From Silene latifolia (Eukaryota; Streptophyta; Magnoliopsida; Caryophyllales; Caryophyllaceae): 64,000 nt of DNA. A program made the translations under genes and the position numbers. Position 1 is the first letter of the stretch. Each line of letters starts with the position of its first letter. The stretch lies in the NCBI RefSeq assembly GCF_048544455.1, contig NC_133532.1, forward strand, positions 12,092,948-12,156,947, given 5' to 3'. Below the pieces are notes generated by a model that was given only the letters and a program-made list of their open reading frames with translations, had not been told where the DNA came from and made no database searches. Shown piece by piece: positions 34,576 to 45,761 of this stretch.

Positions 34576-36624
34576 GGTGGAGTAGAGAGGGTACTTTCAA
34601 ATGCGAGCTATTGGCAATGGTGGCTTCCTATGCATCTCGTTCCTTGACTCGTTGTAAGTATTTCACCTCACTACTTTTTGTTTATTCAAATTTGAGTTGG
34701 TTGGATGAGTCGAGACGACTCTTTGAGGATTGCTTGCCTTGCACCATCAAGAGGTCAATGTTCCCACTTGAAAAATCCAAAATGACAAGAATCTCCCTCT
34801 TTTTGAGCGAGTTTCCCCGCCGTATCCAAATTTAGATCGCTTTAGTTAATTAGTTTGTTCACATGTTTAGTTCATAAGTTTAATTTTCCCGCAAGTAGTT
34901 AGTTACTTATTGCATTCTTATTTAGGGCATTTAGGTATACTACATTAGTTTAGATTACATTAGAATAGTTTATGTTTAAATTATGCACTATTATTTAATT
35001 GTTTTCTTAAAATATAAAACCAAAGAAAAAAATTGAAAAACAACAAAAAAAATCCAAAAATATGTTATTTCCTTTCTAAATATTTGCCTCCCACCCACAC
35101 TTCATTCGTTACGGAATGTTGTAAATATCAAGTGTGGGGAGGAGGCCAAAAAAAAAAACAAAAACAAGTTTTGAATTTTAAGAAAATTTCAAAAACTACA
35201 AAACATGTGTTTTATTTTTCCTATTTCCTCCCTATATTTCGTTCCATCGAGGATGATGTCCATTTTAAGTGTGGGGACGGAAATATCCATTTTGTATATA
35301 TTTGTAAATAATATTTGAAAATAATTGTAAATACTTATATATACTTGTAAATTTGAGAAAATTTCAAAAATGCCTAAAAATTGAAAAATTCCAAAAATTC
35401 CAAAAATGTTGCATTATATATTTATATGTTTTGTCTAACAAGTGGCACATGAACATTTGAAGCAAAAGGAGACTAAAGACGCTTGGTAAAACCGTTCCTA
35501 TCTCTTTCTCCTTTTCTACCCTCTTCCTTTATTTTGTTAAACATATGGAGGAGGACGGGATTTTTTGCTTTGGATTTTCCCTTTGGGAACTTGTGGTTTC
35601 TGGTATTATTGTGCTGCTAGGATTTACACAATTGTATTGCACGTTTCAATTCCATGTCATTTACATTTCCGCACGCATTAGTAACATGTAAATATGTGTA
35701 GTATTTCCTTATGTTTTGCATTGAGTTTGTATATAAATGTTTGGCTAAAATGTGGTATAGGGAGGGAATATGATACCCCTATGATGAGATACGTCCCAAT
35801 TGTGCCTTCCCCTCCCCGTGGCTCACACTCGTATCCATATGGTTAGTATTTGGGAAAAATGACATGTCTAACAAGTCTTGGCCACCTTGTGAGATCGAGA
35901 GGACTGTAGGCTAGACTTAGACTTCGACCTAGCTACTTATAAGTGAGGAATAGAGCCTCCTTTAGGGTCGGCTCATCCATACCCGACCCTCGTTTAGGAT
36001 TGTGAGTAGGTCTCCTCGCATGACGTGTCATGTCAATACGCATAAATGTGTCATTCATTCCTTAGACCGTGAGTTGTCCTATTTTTGTGCACATTTTATG
36101 TAACAAACTCGTTGCATATATTTTTAGCCTCATATTGCCAAATTGCCTTTGTTTCGGCCCTTTAAACTAGCTCCACTTTTGTTTATCCCTTTTAATTTGA
36201 GCCTTAGCCTTTCATTTGGCATACCTCTACTATACTAACTACAACCCAAAAATAACCGACCTTAATCAAGAAAGTTGTCTATGAGTTTGTGGTAGTATGA
36301 AAAAGGGGATTTGAGTGTTGGTTTAAATGGATGTGCACGATCCATTTGTGTTGAAATTTTGGTTTCTAATTTGGCATATTACTTGAATAAGAGGTTTTTG
36401 AAAAAGAAAAGAAAAGAAAAATAAAAAAGAAGAAAAATGTGAAAAGAAAAAGGATTTTACTTAACATGTATTTAAATTATGTTTGATAAGAAAAAGTCGA
36501 GCAACACTCCTTACGCATCATTAAAGGAGTAGAAAAGGGCGTTTCAAAATAAAGTGGACATTTGATGTTCTTCCTAAGTGAGTCTGGTTTACACAATTTT
36601 TGCTTGATTTTGGGAAACCAAATT
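34576..36624 (+). other. 3' untranslated region of element A
   Basis: AT-rich DNA with two AGTGTGGGGA blocks (about 35,131 and 35,269), which resemble decayed polypurine tracts. An A-rich stretch lies at about 36,395-36,460. No ORF is supported. Confidence 0.55.
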
Positions 36625-37345
36625 CTTGTTAGTAGGGCAGAGTACGGAACGAGTATTCGATCCAAAGTGCTAGTTCGGATCGGATATCCATATTAGAAAT
36701 CTTGAAGTTAAATATCCAATATCCAAACTAAATGTTACGGATATCCAATGTTCGGGTATCCAAAGTAATCGAATCGGATGCGGATATCCTTCGGATATCC
36801 GTATTTTTAAATTACTTTAAAGTTAAGTTTGAAACACGATTATATTCATAGTCTTACATGATGATTTTCTTTAGTATTCTTACTCAAATGTTCTTGACGA
36901 AAAATTTACGTACCACTTAGATATTTCTTTAATATTTTAAACACTAATTAAGTTGTTGTATCGAATAAAATAAATTTTTCTCGATATTATACTAGAAAAC
37001 TATAGTTTCGGATCGGATTGGATATCCAAATGTTTTAATTCTAATATTCATATCCAAACCAAAACCAAAGATTTCGAATCAGATATCCAAACTAAACTTA
37101 ACTTTCGGATTGGATATCCAAAAATTCGGATCAGGTTCGGATCGGATATTAGATCAATTTGGATAATCGGATTTTTTTGCTCAGCCCTAGTTGTTAGGGG
37201 TAGACGTTACTCATTTGTTGCAATAAAGGGAGTATTTCATAATTTTCCAAAGTGAGTCGGGTTTACACAATTTTTGCTTAAATTTGGGAAACCAAATTTT
37301 TGTTAGGGTGTAGACGTTACTCATTTGTTGCAATAAAGTCAGGAA
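36575..37345. repeat. About 110-bp tandem duplication in element A, split by the hAT MITE
   Basis: GTGAGTC.GGTTTACACAAT and the TAGACGTTACTCATTTGTTG block each occur twice (36,579 and 37,252; about 37,201 and 37,311). Without the MITE these form two adjacent units, and the MITE sits in the first. Confidence 0.75.
36633..37189. mobile_element. hAT-type MITE (557 bp), 8-bp TSD CTTGTTAG/GTTGTTAG
   Basis: The terminal inverted repeats TAGGGCAGAGTAC and TAGGGCTGAGCAA are flanked by 8-bp direct repeats at 36,625-36,632 and 37,190-37,197 (one mismatch). This is the hAT hallmark. The interior is filled with direct and inverted copies of CGGATATCCAAA. There is no transposase. Confidence 0.85.
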
Positions 37346-38130
37346 GAAGGAATTTTGACAACTCCTTGATATGAACGTCCCATTATCCAAATGGTGCTTG
37401 CACCAATCCCGATCTGACCAATCCCTACGCCCCGTTACAACCTTTTGTTTCATTTTATGTGCATTCTCCCTTTTTACATCTCACATGATCGTAGGATAGG
37501 ATTACACATTAGATTGCGGGCACGGTTCACGAGTCGTAGTAGGAGAGTGCTTTTGTTAAATTTTGCACAAGAAAACACCCGTTCGTCAAATGTGTCACGA
37601 GTGAATACTGTGAGGAAGTCCGTAGTCTAGGTCCCCTTACTCATGGGTCTTTCTTGGTTGAATCTTGAGTCGTGTCATGTAATTCTTGTAGGACGAGCCT
37701 TGCTTCCCCTATCTCGCCTTAGAATGTGTTTCTTTGGCTTATGTGGTCACATTTAGGTTTCTTAGGCCATCCTTAGGAGGTTGGCACGCACCTCGTTGGA
37801 ATTTTGAGACGGTATCTCCCGACCTAGGCCTTTAATTTTTCAAACAAAACGGCCGTTTAGATGAGGAAAGCGGATTGGCTTTTTGTGATTCATCTTATAT
37901 GTTGATTTGTGCTTGAATGTTGGATGTGTCAAAAAATTTCTGCAAGCCCCCACTTGCCTTGTAAGGGAGCACATACCTCATTGTGTTTTATTGTGAATTG
38001 AAGGGACGGAGAGGGCCCGTTAATTGCCTATCATCGGATATTATTCGCTTATCTAGGAAAAGGTTGAATAAGAATCTTAGGTGTTTGCTCACTTACTCGA
38101 GGACAAACAAGATCTTAGTGTGGGGAGATT
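37346..38130 (+). other. End of 3' untranslated region and polypurine tract of A
   Basis: No ORF is supported. It ends with TTAGTGTGGGGAGATT at 38,115-38,130, the purine tract that primes plus-strand synthesis, directly before the LTR. Confidence 0.75.
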
Positions 38131-39903
38131 TGATGAACGAATATAAAACGCCAAATACTCTTCTTCCCGCTAGACTTTTAGATGCTTTTGGACGAGATCA
38201 TGAGTCTATTTCTTTCTTTTTGTGCTCTTTTCCCACTACTACCGTCTCATACCTTGAATTGTAGGTAAACGAGCTTAGGAAGGGGAATCAAGGAAGTAAC
38301 AAGACATATAGGGAAGCTAGCAAGGAAGAAGAGAGGAAAGAAGCTGAAGAAGCCCCTGAGCCGGCAAGCCGGCGGCCGGTCCACCGGCCAGGGGTCATCC
38401 ATGAAATTTAAAGCTTCAAAATTAAGATGCCTCGGCGCCGGAAGGGTTAGCGGCGGCCGGCCGGCCGGCTGGTTGTCACTGCTATCCGTGTTTGTCTTAA
38501 AACCCTCTTTTAGAAACCTAAGTGTTGGAATACTATAAATACTCTCTTTTAAGTTGTATTAGACACAATACCCTAAACCTCAATTGATTTCAATCTCCAA
38601 GTTAAGAACTTTGTTAATCTTTCCTTAATCCTTTTATAATTAACCTTTAGTTAGTTTTAGATCTAGAATTTGGGTTGTTAGAGACTTGAAGATTCCTCCA
38701 TTCTTATTTTAATCCAAGTTTTCTTCTTTTGCAATTAAGTTGGTATAATTCTTTCCTTTAGGCTCATTTGTTTACATTTACTGCCACTTAGTTTATTTGG
38801 ATTTTTTGTGTTTGGATTTCTCTCATTTATTGGTAGAATAGAATTTTCTCTCTCAAGTTCATCTTTTTCATGTTGTTGAGAATGATTGCTCTAGTAAAGT
38901 TGGAATCTTTGGTTAGTTGTGACAAAGTTTACTCCTTTTCACATTCACCCATCTTAATCTAGGTTTAATTAGTTAATATTCTCTTTTCACATAATTAATT
39001 GCATGCTTAGTTGATAAAATCAAATTATTGCCATGTTTGTGTCAAAGCACTCACCTTTGTTAATTGTTTAGTCTTAATTAATATGAATTGTGAGTAGTCT
39101 TTTAAATAGGGTGTGATTAGGCACTAACACAAGTAATTAACATGATTGGTTCCATTTAAGTTAGTTGTTAAGGGGTAGTTAATGGGGTTCTTCAAAGGAT
39201 TTATCATTGTTAGTGTTGTATTTGGGATTTTGGTTGATTGATAACCCATGTCCACCAATGGGAATTGGTTAGGTCCTAAGTTAACTACCTATTCCCTTCT
39301 TTTGCCTATTCGGGTTGAACCTGGGAGGGAGAGCCTAATAGGGTTGCCTTTGCGAACCGGGTTGACCTCCATCTTTGGGAAAAAGGGTTGGAAAATCCGG
39401 AAATTTATCGTAAACTCAATGTCCTTGAGTGATACTTGAGTGTCTAGAGAATATCGCGTGTTCTTTTTGCATTAAAGTGTTGAGTTGGGGAAACCTAGTC
39501 AAGAACACGGGAGGGAGGTGAATCGGGATGTCTAGTGTCCTATTATGAGCCCGGGAGGGAGTTAATAGGCGAATTAGAGGTGTTTTCCCTTACTATATTA
39601 CCCCTAGATGACTAATTGGCGGAATTAGCATGGTAATCATGAATGTTTGTAGTCTAATCGTTCCCTAGGTCTTTTATCAATCGATTAAAACCATATCAAT
39701 TGCTTGCTTCTTTATTTTAGAATCTACTTTGGTTTATTTATTTCATGTTCTTTAGTCTAGCTCTTAGATAATCACCAAACTTGTTTTATTAGACTTAGCT
39801 AAACGATTGAACATAACAATTGGTAGTCTCATTCTCTCCTTGTGTTTGACCCTCTATTGTGCAACGATAACGTGCATTTGAGAAGTTAAAACTTAGACCA
39901 TCA
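38131..39903 (+). repeat. 3' LTR of element A (1,773 bp)
   Basis: Starts TGATG after the purine tract and ends CATCA, so the ends are inverted repeats. It carries CCGGCGGCCGG-type palindromes at 38,358-38,472, a TATAAAT box at 38,534-38,540 and CCCTAAACC nearby, as expected for U3/R. The U5 part contains 'GAACC(T)GGGAGGGAG' blocks that are also present in LTR piece J. The following ACAAC would be the target duplication. Its partner lies outside the window. Confidence 0.82.
38358..38472. promoter_or_regulatory. CCGGCGGCCGG palindrome cluster in LTR of A
   Basis: GCCGGCAAGCCGGC, GCCGGCGGCCGGT, CACCGGCC, CGGCGCCGG and GCGGCGGCCGGCCGGCCGGC lie 60-180 bp upstream of a TATAAAT box. The same motif family is clustered before the 3' ORF of this element (6,971-7,193). 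Confidence 0.55.
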
Positions 39904-40055
39904 ACAACTCAACTAAGGTCTATGTCATCTACCATAGGGCTATGCAACTGGACTCCAAGTATCCGATGCGCGACCCAAATCCCGATCATCACCAAATCTA
40001 AACCCATACCCAAATTGCTCCCCATATGACCGAAAATATCATATGGCTTATCACA
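39904..40055. other. Short flank between LTR of A and fragment K
   Basis: About 150 bp with no assignable content. It may be the interior side of fragment K or older flanking DNA. Confidence 0.35.
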
Positions 40056-41280
40056 GGCCCCCTCAATTAAAGAAGGCGACAGTTACACAAAACCAATACA
40101 CGTCAGTTCGATAATACAAACACTCACAAGATAACATGTGAATATGAATATGAAATGCAATGATGAAACACATATGGCACAAGTCTCTATCCACCACAAC
40201 TTCACATCCACATAACCCAGTGACGGCATCGCAACACCGCCACCAAACAGTCGGACCGTAGCTCGTAAAAACAGGTACTCGAGGCACGCCCGTGGTACTG
40301 AGCCCGGACGCTAGACGGACCCCTGCCAGACATCGTGACACCACACGAGTCCCTCCGTACTCAAGTCATTAACGTGCACATCCCTCTTAGAGGGGGGAAC
40401 TCCAAGAGGCGACCCAAGCGTAAGACGGTCTCCTGAACCGTCTTACGTCTCCTCAACAACAACTCAACTCATCAAAATATCATCTCCGCCAACCATCCAC
40501 CAACATCCACCTATCATCACATATATCACAATATGCAACACAGTATGCCAAATATGCAATCGTCACATGAAATATGAATCTCAACATGCCAAGAACACAT
40601 GTACCAATAATCACTCATTCTCATGTTATAATTCACTTCCACCAATAATGTGAGACTAACCATAATTACCCATTATTATGCTATACTGTAAATCTATCAA
40701 CAATATGAGACTAACAACAATTCCCCTTTTTCATGCTATAATGCAAATTCAATAATTACCACAATCCTTTGAGACACAATTGCCCAACAACATGTTAATA
40801 TGCAATTACTACAACAATCATGTGAGACTAACCACAACAATAATGACTTACATCCATATTATTGAAACTGAGTAGGGAAACCCTACCTTTTAGCAATCCT
40901 CCAAATATCACAAGCAAGCACAAGAATCCTCCTCTAAGAAGTTTCATCCTACAATTGATCAAGTAACATCTATCAAGATCATGTCCTACAATTATATAAT
41001 ACTCATAAACCCTTAATTAAACCATCTAATTAACAGATACACTAATTAAATCCCCATAAGATAAAACCCCCAAAAATTTAGGGTTACTACTAATAATACG
41101 AAGATCAAAGGATGAATAACAACTTACAAAGGTAAACAAATGAGAAAGTGGGGAGCTTGAGCACAAAATCTCACAAGACAAGGCGAATCTTCAATGGATA
41201 AGGTTGTAGGAATGTTTGAGAGAATTTTGGGTGGTTGAGAGAGTGTAGAGAGTGTTTTTAGGGTTTCAAAATGAAAAAGA

Positions 41281-41284
<4 letters not shown>

Positions 41285-41363
<79 letters not shown>
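41285..41363. repeat. (TA)n microsatellite
   Basis: A nearly pure 79-bp TA run, placed where the TATA region of LTR fragment K should be. Confidence 0.95.
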
Positions 41364-41366
<3 letters not shown>

Positions 41367-41411
41367 GCCCAATACAGAGCCCAACACGCGGAAATTGTGT
41401 CTGAACCTCGT

Positions 41412-41591
41412 ACACTCAGTCGAGTGCTAGGTGGCACTCAGTCAAGTGCACCACACTCGGTTGAGTGAAACAGCCACTCGGCCGAGTGGCATACAATCAG
41501 AAGGTTTCATCCCAGAAGGCGCTCGGTCACTCTACTCGGTCGAGTGAAGTACCACACTCGGTCAAGTACTCTACTCTACTCGACCGAGTGC
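41412..41591. promoter_or_regulatory. CACTCGGTCGAGTG palindrome array in fragment K
   Basis: Seven copies in about 180 bp, such as CACTCAGTCGAGTG, CACTCGGCCGAGTG, TACTCGGTCGAGTG and TACTCGACCGAGTG. The outer CTC/GAG arms are kept while the centre varies. In element orientation the array starts about 40 bp into the LTR and lies upstream of the (TA)n. Confidence 0.6.
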
Positions 41592-41629
41592 ACAACTTAG
41601 AAAATCAGGGGTATTACAAATTTATTTTA

Positions 41630-42239
41630 CAGTTTTAGCCTTTGTTACTTTCAATATGTTTAATGTTGTGATTAGAGTAGTGATTATTGTGTTTAATGTT
41701 AGATTAGTCATGATCAGTGAGTAGTTTTCTCATTATAGTGTGATTAATCCCTAATATGTCAAGTTTACTTGATTGGATTCCAAAATTAACTAGTTGTTGG
41801 ATAATTAGTTGGGGTTAATTAAGGGACTTAACTTATATATGTTCTATTTGAGATTGTTGTTGACTCTAGACCCTTGACCATCAATGAAAATTGATTATGT
41901 TGGGAGTGGACTCACCCCACCTAAATTATTAGCCAACTCGAGTTGAACCCGGGAGGGAGAACTTGGGAATGGTACCTTTAATTGTCGGTTTTAACTCTAC
42001 CTTTGAGAAAAGGATTGGGATAGTGTGTTGACCTTAGCTTAGGATAGGGGGATTCCAACTCACGAATCCTAGAGGGAGATAATTGGGATGACTATCGTCC
42101 TAACGCGAACCCGGGATGGAGGCATTAGGCGACTTAGAGGCGTTTTCCCCCTAAACCATTACCCAATGACTTGTTAACGGGATTTATGGTCGTAAACAAG
42201 GTGTGTTGGTGGAGAAAATCGGACCCTAAGCCTTTCTTT
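41630..42239 (+). repeat. Athila-like LTR piece J, left part
   Basis: U5-type sequence similar in layout to the end of the LTR of A ('GAACCCGGGAGGGAG', 'TTGAGAAAAGG', 'GGCGACTTAGAGGCG'), but clearly a different subfamily. Its start is cut at fragment K. At 42,225-42,239 it carries the 15-bp site CCTAAGCCTTTCTTT, which is repeated at 52,379-52,393 where J resumes. Confidence 0.65.
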
Positions 42240-42503
42240 TTTTTGGTGAAATGTAAGAATGATATTAATCACGAGAAAAAAAAAAGTCACAAATACATGG
42301 ATCCAAGCCACTCATTAGAACGGACAAGGACCCGAAACCAAAACTCAGCCCAAAAAGCCTACAAAAATCAAAAGGACAATGAAAACAAATAGGAGATCAG
42401 AAAAATTCAACAAAACTTAATATCTCTCTCTCTCCTTCGATTCTTCGTCTTCATCTTCTTCCGTTTATCACATCTAAATTTCCCGATCAACAAAATGCTC
42501 CAG
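42240..42503 (-). mobile_element. Short non-LTR retrotransposon tail, minus strand
   Basis: Starts on the plus strand with a T-run, that is a minus-strand poly(A) tail preceded by a TTACATTTCACC-like end. It is bounded by a 15-bp duplication CCTAAGCCTTTCTTT (42,225-42,239 and 52,379-52,393). Its other end is at 52,367-52,378, so it is only about 280 bp long and severely 5'-truncated. Copia element F lies inside it. Confidence 0.75.
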
Positions 42504-42508
42504 CCAAC

Positions 42509-42775
42509 TATGAGCTGTACAGTTAGTTAGAGAAGTTAACTAACTTACCATGAATTAAGGAAATTAGTTAAAAGTAGTTGTTGGTTGTTATGCTCAACCG
42601 ACTTATCTTCCTATATAAGATAATCAGCTTGTAACAAATCATTTACAACACTATGAAATACAATTTACAAATTTACAATCTAATCTCTCTCTTTTCCTAT
42701 ACTTCATATTCATTATAAACATAATCATCTTCTTTAGTTCATATTCATATTCATCAAATATGAATTAGTTTCATA
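42509..42775 (+). repeat. 5' LTR of copia F
   Basis: Contains a TATATAA box at 42,612-42,618. It is about 10 bp longer than the 3' LTR, with small indels and substitutions, so the insertion is not very recent. Confidence 0.93.
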
Positions 42776-42787
42776 TGGTATCATCCG
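42776..42787 (+). other. Primer-binding site of copia F
   Basis: TGGTATCATCCG directly abuts the LTR end CATA. It matches the initiator-Met-tRNA complement in its first eight bases. Confidence 0.8.
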
Positions 42788-42872
42788 CTTTGGTTACGAT
42801 CTTACACTTCCGCCATTAACAAACTCAAAAACCTTCATTTTTTTCTTCTTTTTCTCTTCTTTGATTCACATA

Positions 42873-44186
42873 ATGTCAGAAAATTCCGAAAATAACAGTC
42901 TTTACTCTCCTTTCGATGATCCGCTGTTCTTTTCTCCTACTGATCAGCCTGGTCTGGTCTTGTCCTCTTTCTTGTTCGATGGTAGCAGCTTTCTACAATG
43001 GCAACGAGAGGTTGTTGCTGCTCTGCTATCCAAGAACAAGAGTGGATTTCTTACTGGAGAATGTTCACTTCCTGAGAAAACTGATAAGAAACACAATCAG
43101 TGGATCAGGTGTGATCTGTTGGTCAAACGATGGATTCTCAGTTCTATCATTCCTGTTTTGCGTGAGAATTTACAGTTTGCAATTTCATCGAAAGCTTTAT
43201 GGACTGACATAGTTGAGCAATATGGGCAGCCTAATATTCTTGAGGTGTATGAATTAAAAAAGGATCTTGGCAAAATTACTCAAGATAATTCATCCCTTAT
43301 TGAATACTATGGTAAACTCAAGAACATTTGGGAAAATTTGGATCATATGCATCCTCTTCCTTACTGCACTTGTGGTGCTATGAATCAGTGTTCTTGTAGT
43401 ATGTTCAAGCGTTTGGTTGAAAGAGAAACTCAAGCCAAATTGTTGCAGCTGTTAATGGGATTGAATTCAGGTTATGAGCATGCACAGACAAATTTGCTCT
43501 CTATGGAGCCACTGCCTCCCATCAACAAAGCCTTGGGTATGTTACAAAAGGTTGAGAGGCAGAAGCACATTAATGATACTGTTGCTGAGGTTTCTGTTGA
43601 GACAGCTGCTTTTGCTTCCAAGAAGAGGGGTTTTCAGAATGCTGCACATGAAGCTGGTAATACTAGCAAGCGTCCCAGAGATGATTCTGATCCAGACTAT
43701 AAAGTTTGCTCTCACTGCAAAAAGGAGGGTTATCTCATTGAGGAATATCATAGGTTGATGACCTGTACATTCTGCAAAGTTAAGGGGCACATTTAGGAAC
43801 GCTGTTACAAGTATAAGGCTTTCTTGAAAGGAAAAGGGAAAGTTGGAGCCAGTTCTTGTTCTAAAGCTGCTAATGTTGATATGCTTCCTTCTGAACAGGA
43901 TTTTGGTTATCAAGAAGTCTCTCCTCTTGACCCTGCACCTGATACTGCACAAGTTGCTCAGCTTTCTCAATATCAGTCCTATATTTCTCCTCATGTCAAT
44001 CCAGATTTTTTTCAAGGAATTATTCAGTCAGTTACAAAATCTGTATTGCAGCAAGTTTTTCAGGGCATTTCTGAGCTTCCATCTGCTGATTCTTCTGACT
44101 TGAAATCCTCGATTCATTTTGCTGGTATGACTCCTACTTCTCATGTTTTTACTGCTAGTTTACATGGTTTTAATGGCCATGACTAG
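42873..44186 (+). pseudogene. gag of copia F
   Basis: The copia capsid precursor. From the ATG at 42,873 the reading shows a DUF4219/UBN2-like Gag: 'FDGSSFLQWQREV', 'WILSSI', 'LW.DI..QYGQ', 'YYGKLKNIW'. Then two zinc knuckles follow, both damaged. In the first, His and Cys are replaced by Tyr (CSHCKKEGYLIEEY). The second has a stop codon (43,794-43,796) where Arg is usual. A Gln/Ser/Pro-rich linker runs in the same frame to a second stop at 44,184-44,186, just before the protease. Confidence 0.9.
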
Positions 44187-45399
44187 ATAGTAGATACTGG
44201 GGCTTCTGTTCATATTACCTCTAACATTCTTTTGCTGCATCATGTTAAAGTTCTTGCTAAGCCAGTATATGTGGGTTTACCAGATGGCACTATTAAACTT
44301 GTGCACAAAACTGGTCAGGTTTATTTGAATGAGCACATAACCTTGCATGATGTTCTTCTTATACCAGATTTTAAACAAAATCTGTTATTTGTAGCTAGAT
44401 TGATCACTGCTACTGGTTTAACTGTTTCCTTCTTAAAAAATAAATGTGTTTTTCAGGACCCTACAAGTAGGACAGTTGCTGATGCACAGAGGATTGGGAA
44501 TCTCTATAGATTAAGAGTGGTGTTTAGAAATGTTGTTAAGCCAAAAGTTTCTGTTTTTAATAAAACTAGTTGTCCAAGTCATTGTAATGTCAATGCTGTT
44601 GGTGTGTCTGATGTAGCTACAATTCATTCTCGTTTTGGCCATAGTTCTTTAGAGAAATTACAGGATGTACATGGACTAAATTTGAAAGGAACAAAGAATT
44701 TTCATTGTGAAATCTGTGTTTATGCTAAACATCATGTTTTGCCTTTTCCTAGAAGTGTATCTTATGCTGCTACATGTTTTGCTTTGATACATGTTGATGT
44801 TTGGGGACCTTATAAGGTTCCATCAATTTCTGGAGCCAAGTCCTTTCTTACTATTCTAGATGATCACTCGAGGAACACCTGGACCTTTTTGATTCAGAAT
44901 AAGACTCAAGTTCCTGGCCTAATAAAAGGTTTTGTTGCTTATGTTGAAAATCAATTTGATGCTAAAATTAAGACCATCAGATCTGATAATGGTTCAGAAT
45001 TTTGTCAAGTACAATGTAAAGATTTTTTTAAAGCAAAGGGAATTATACATCAAACACTACAAGAAAAAGGCTGATTTGCAACGGACTAATTGCAACGAAC
45101 TGTATAAGCCGTTGCTAAGTATTACTTGCAACAGATATTATTATATTTGCAACGGATATTAAATTATGCAACGGCTAAATGGAAATTTGCAACGGATATT
45201 AAATTATGTAACGGCTTAATGAAAATTTGCAACGGATATGCGTCATATCTATTTACCCGCCTAATAAATTTAAAGCTGGTTAATTTATGCAACGGATTTT
45301 GTAATGCCTATCCGTTGCATATTGGTTAAACTCCTACAATTCCCAATAAACCATCATGCGCGGGTTTTATTTCCATTTTCCCTCTTTATTAAAAACTCA

Positions 45400-45595
45400 T
45401 CTTTTATACTATTTAGACAAGTCAAAATTCACAACCCCAACTCCTCCTCCTGATCGTGTGTGACGATTCCTTTTCCAAAAAAAAAAAAAAAAAAGCTACG
45501 CGACCGCCGTTCAATCTCGTCCACAGCGGACCACCGTAGTCTCCACCAGTACCACCGGCCGCAGCCTCCTTCCTCGCCCTCGACGGTATGTGTCG
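45400..45595 (+). promoter_or_regulatory. Leader-like first exon inside CACTA G
   Basis: A pyrimidine-rich, then GC-rich stretch ending CCCTCGACG/GTATGTG, a good splice donor near 45,596. It is followed by intron-like AT-rich DNA. It could supply the promoter and 5' exon for a transcript through the eIF5A exons. This is inference from composition and splice context only. Confidence 0.4.
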
Positions 45596-45761
45596 TCCCC
45601 TTCTCTTCTGCAATTTTTTTTAATTTTAAATTAGGGTTTAATTTGTATATGTATATTATTGATTATTGATTTTTGATGTTTTTGGATGTTTGATTGTTGA
45701 ATTTCGATATTTGTTGAGTTGAAATTGGATGTTTGATTGTTTAGTTGAAATTGGATGTTAA

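Larger units (their letters stand above)
869..39903 (+). mobile_element. Athila-type Ty3/gypsy retrotransposon A, 5'-truncated, host of many nested insertions
   Basis: Reading left to right and skipping later insertions, the order is gag, protease, RT, RNase H, integrase, a spacer, an Athila-ORF1-type 3' ORF, a long 3' untranslated region, a polypurine tract and one LTR. This is the order of Athila-lineage elements with an extra ORF after integrase. Four insertions (solo LTR B, element C, cluster E, hAT MITE) each have target-site duplications inside it. Coding continues on both sides of the junctions of B, C and E, so A is the oldest layer. The 5' LTR and gag N-terminus are missing or left of the window. 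Multiple stops and frameshifts show it is dead. Confidence 0.85.
40056..41629 (-). repeat. Inverted LTR fragment K, distantly related to LTR of C
   Basis: On the minus strand it begins TGTAATACCCCTG at 41,629, close to TGTAATACCCGTCC of element C. Blocks such as CCTACTCAGTTTC and the GTCGGTGACGG-like stretch keep the order of the C LTR. It carries a palindrome array, then a long (TA)n, then a leader with ACCCTAAAAACACTC. No primer site or internal region is recognised, so it is a fragment or decayed solo LTR. The minus-strand frame at 40,063-40,344 lies within it and is not a gene. Confidence 0.6.

Noticed and set aside
40063..40344. A 93-codon minus-strand frame with Cys-rich sequence
   Set aside because: It lies in the LTR fragment K, matches the layout of the non-coding C LTR and resembles no protein family.
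41124..41468. Open frames on both strands with alternating Tyr-Ile
   Set aside because: They are produced by the (TA)n microsatellite.
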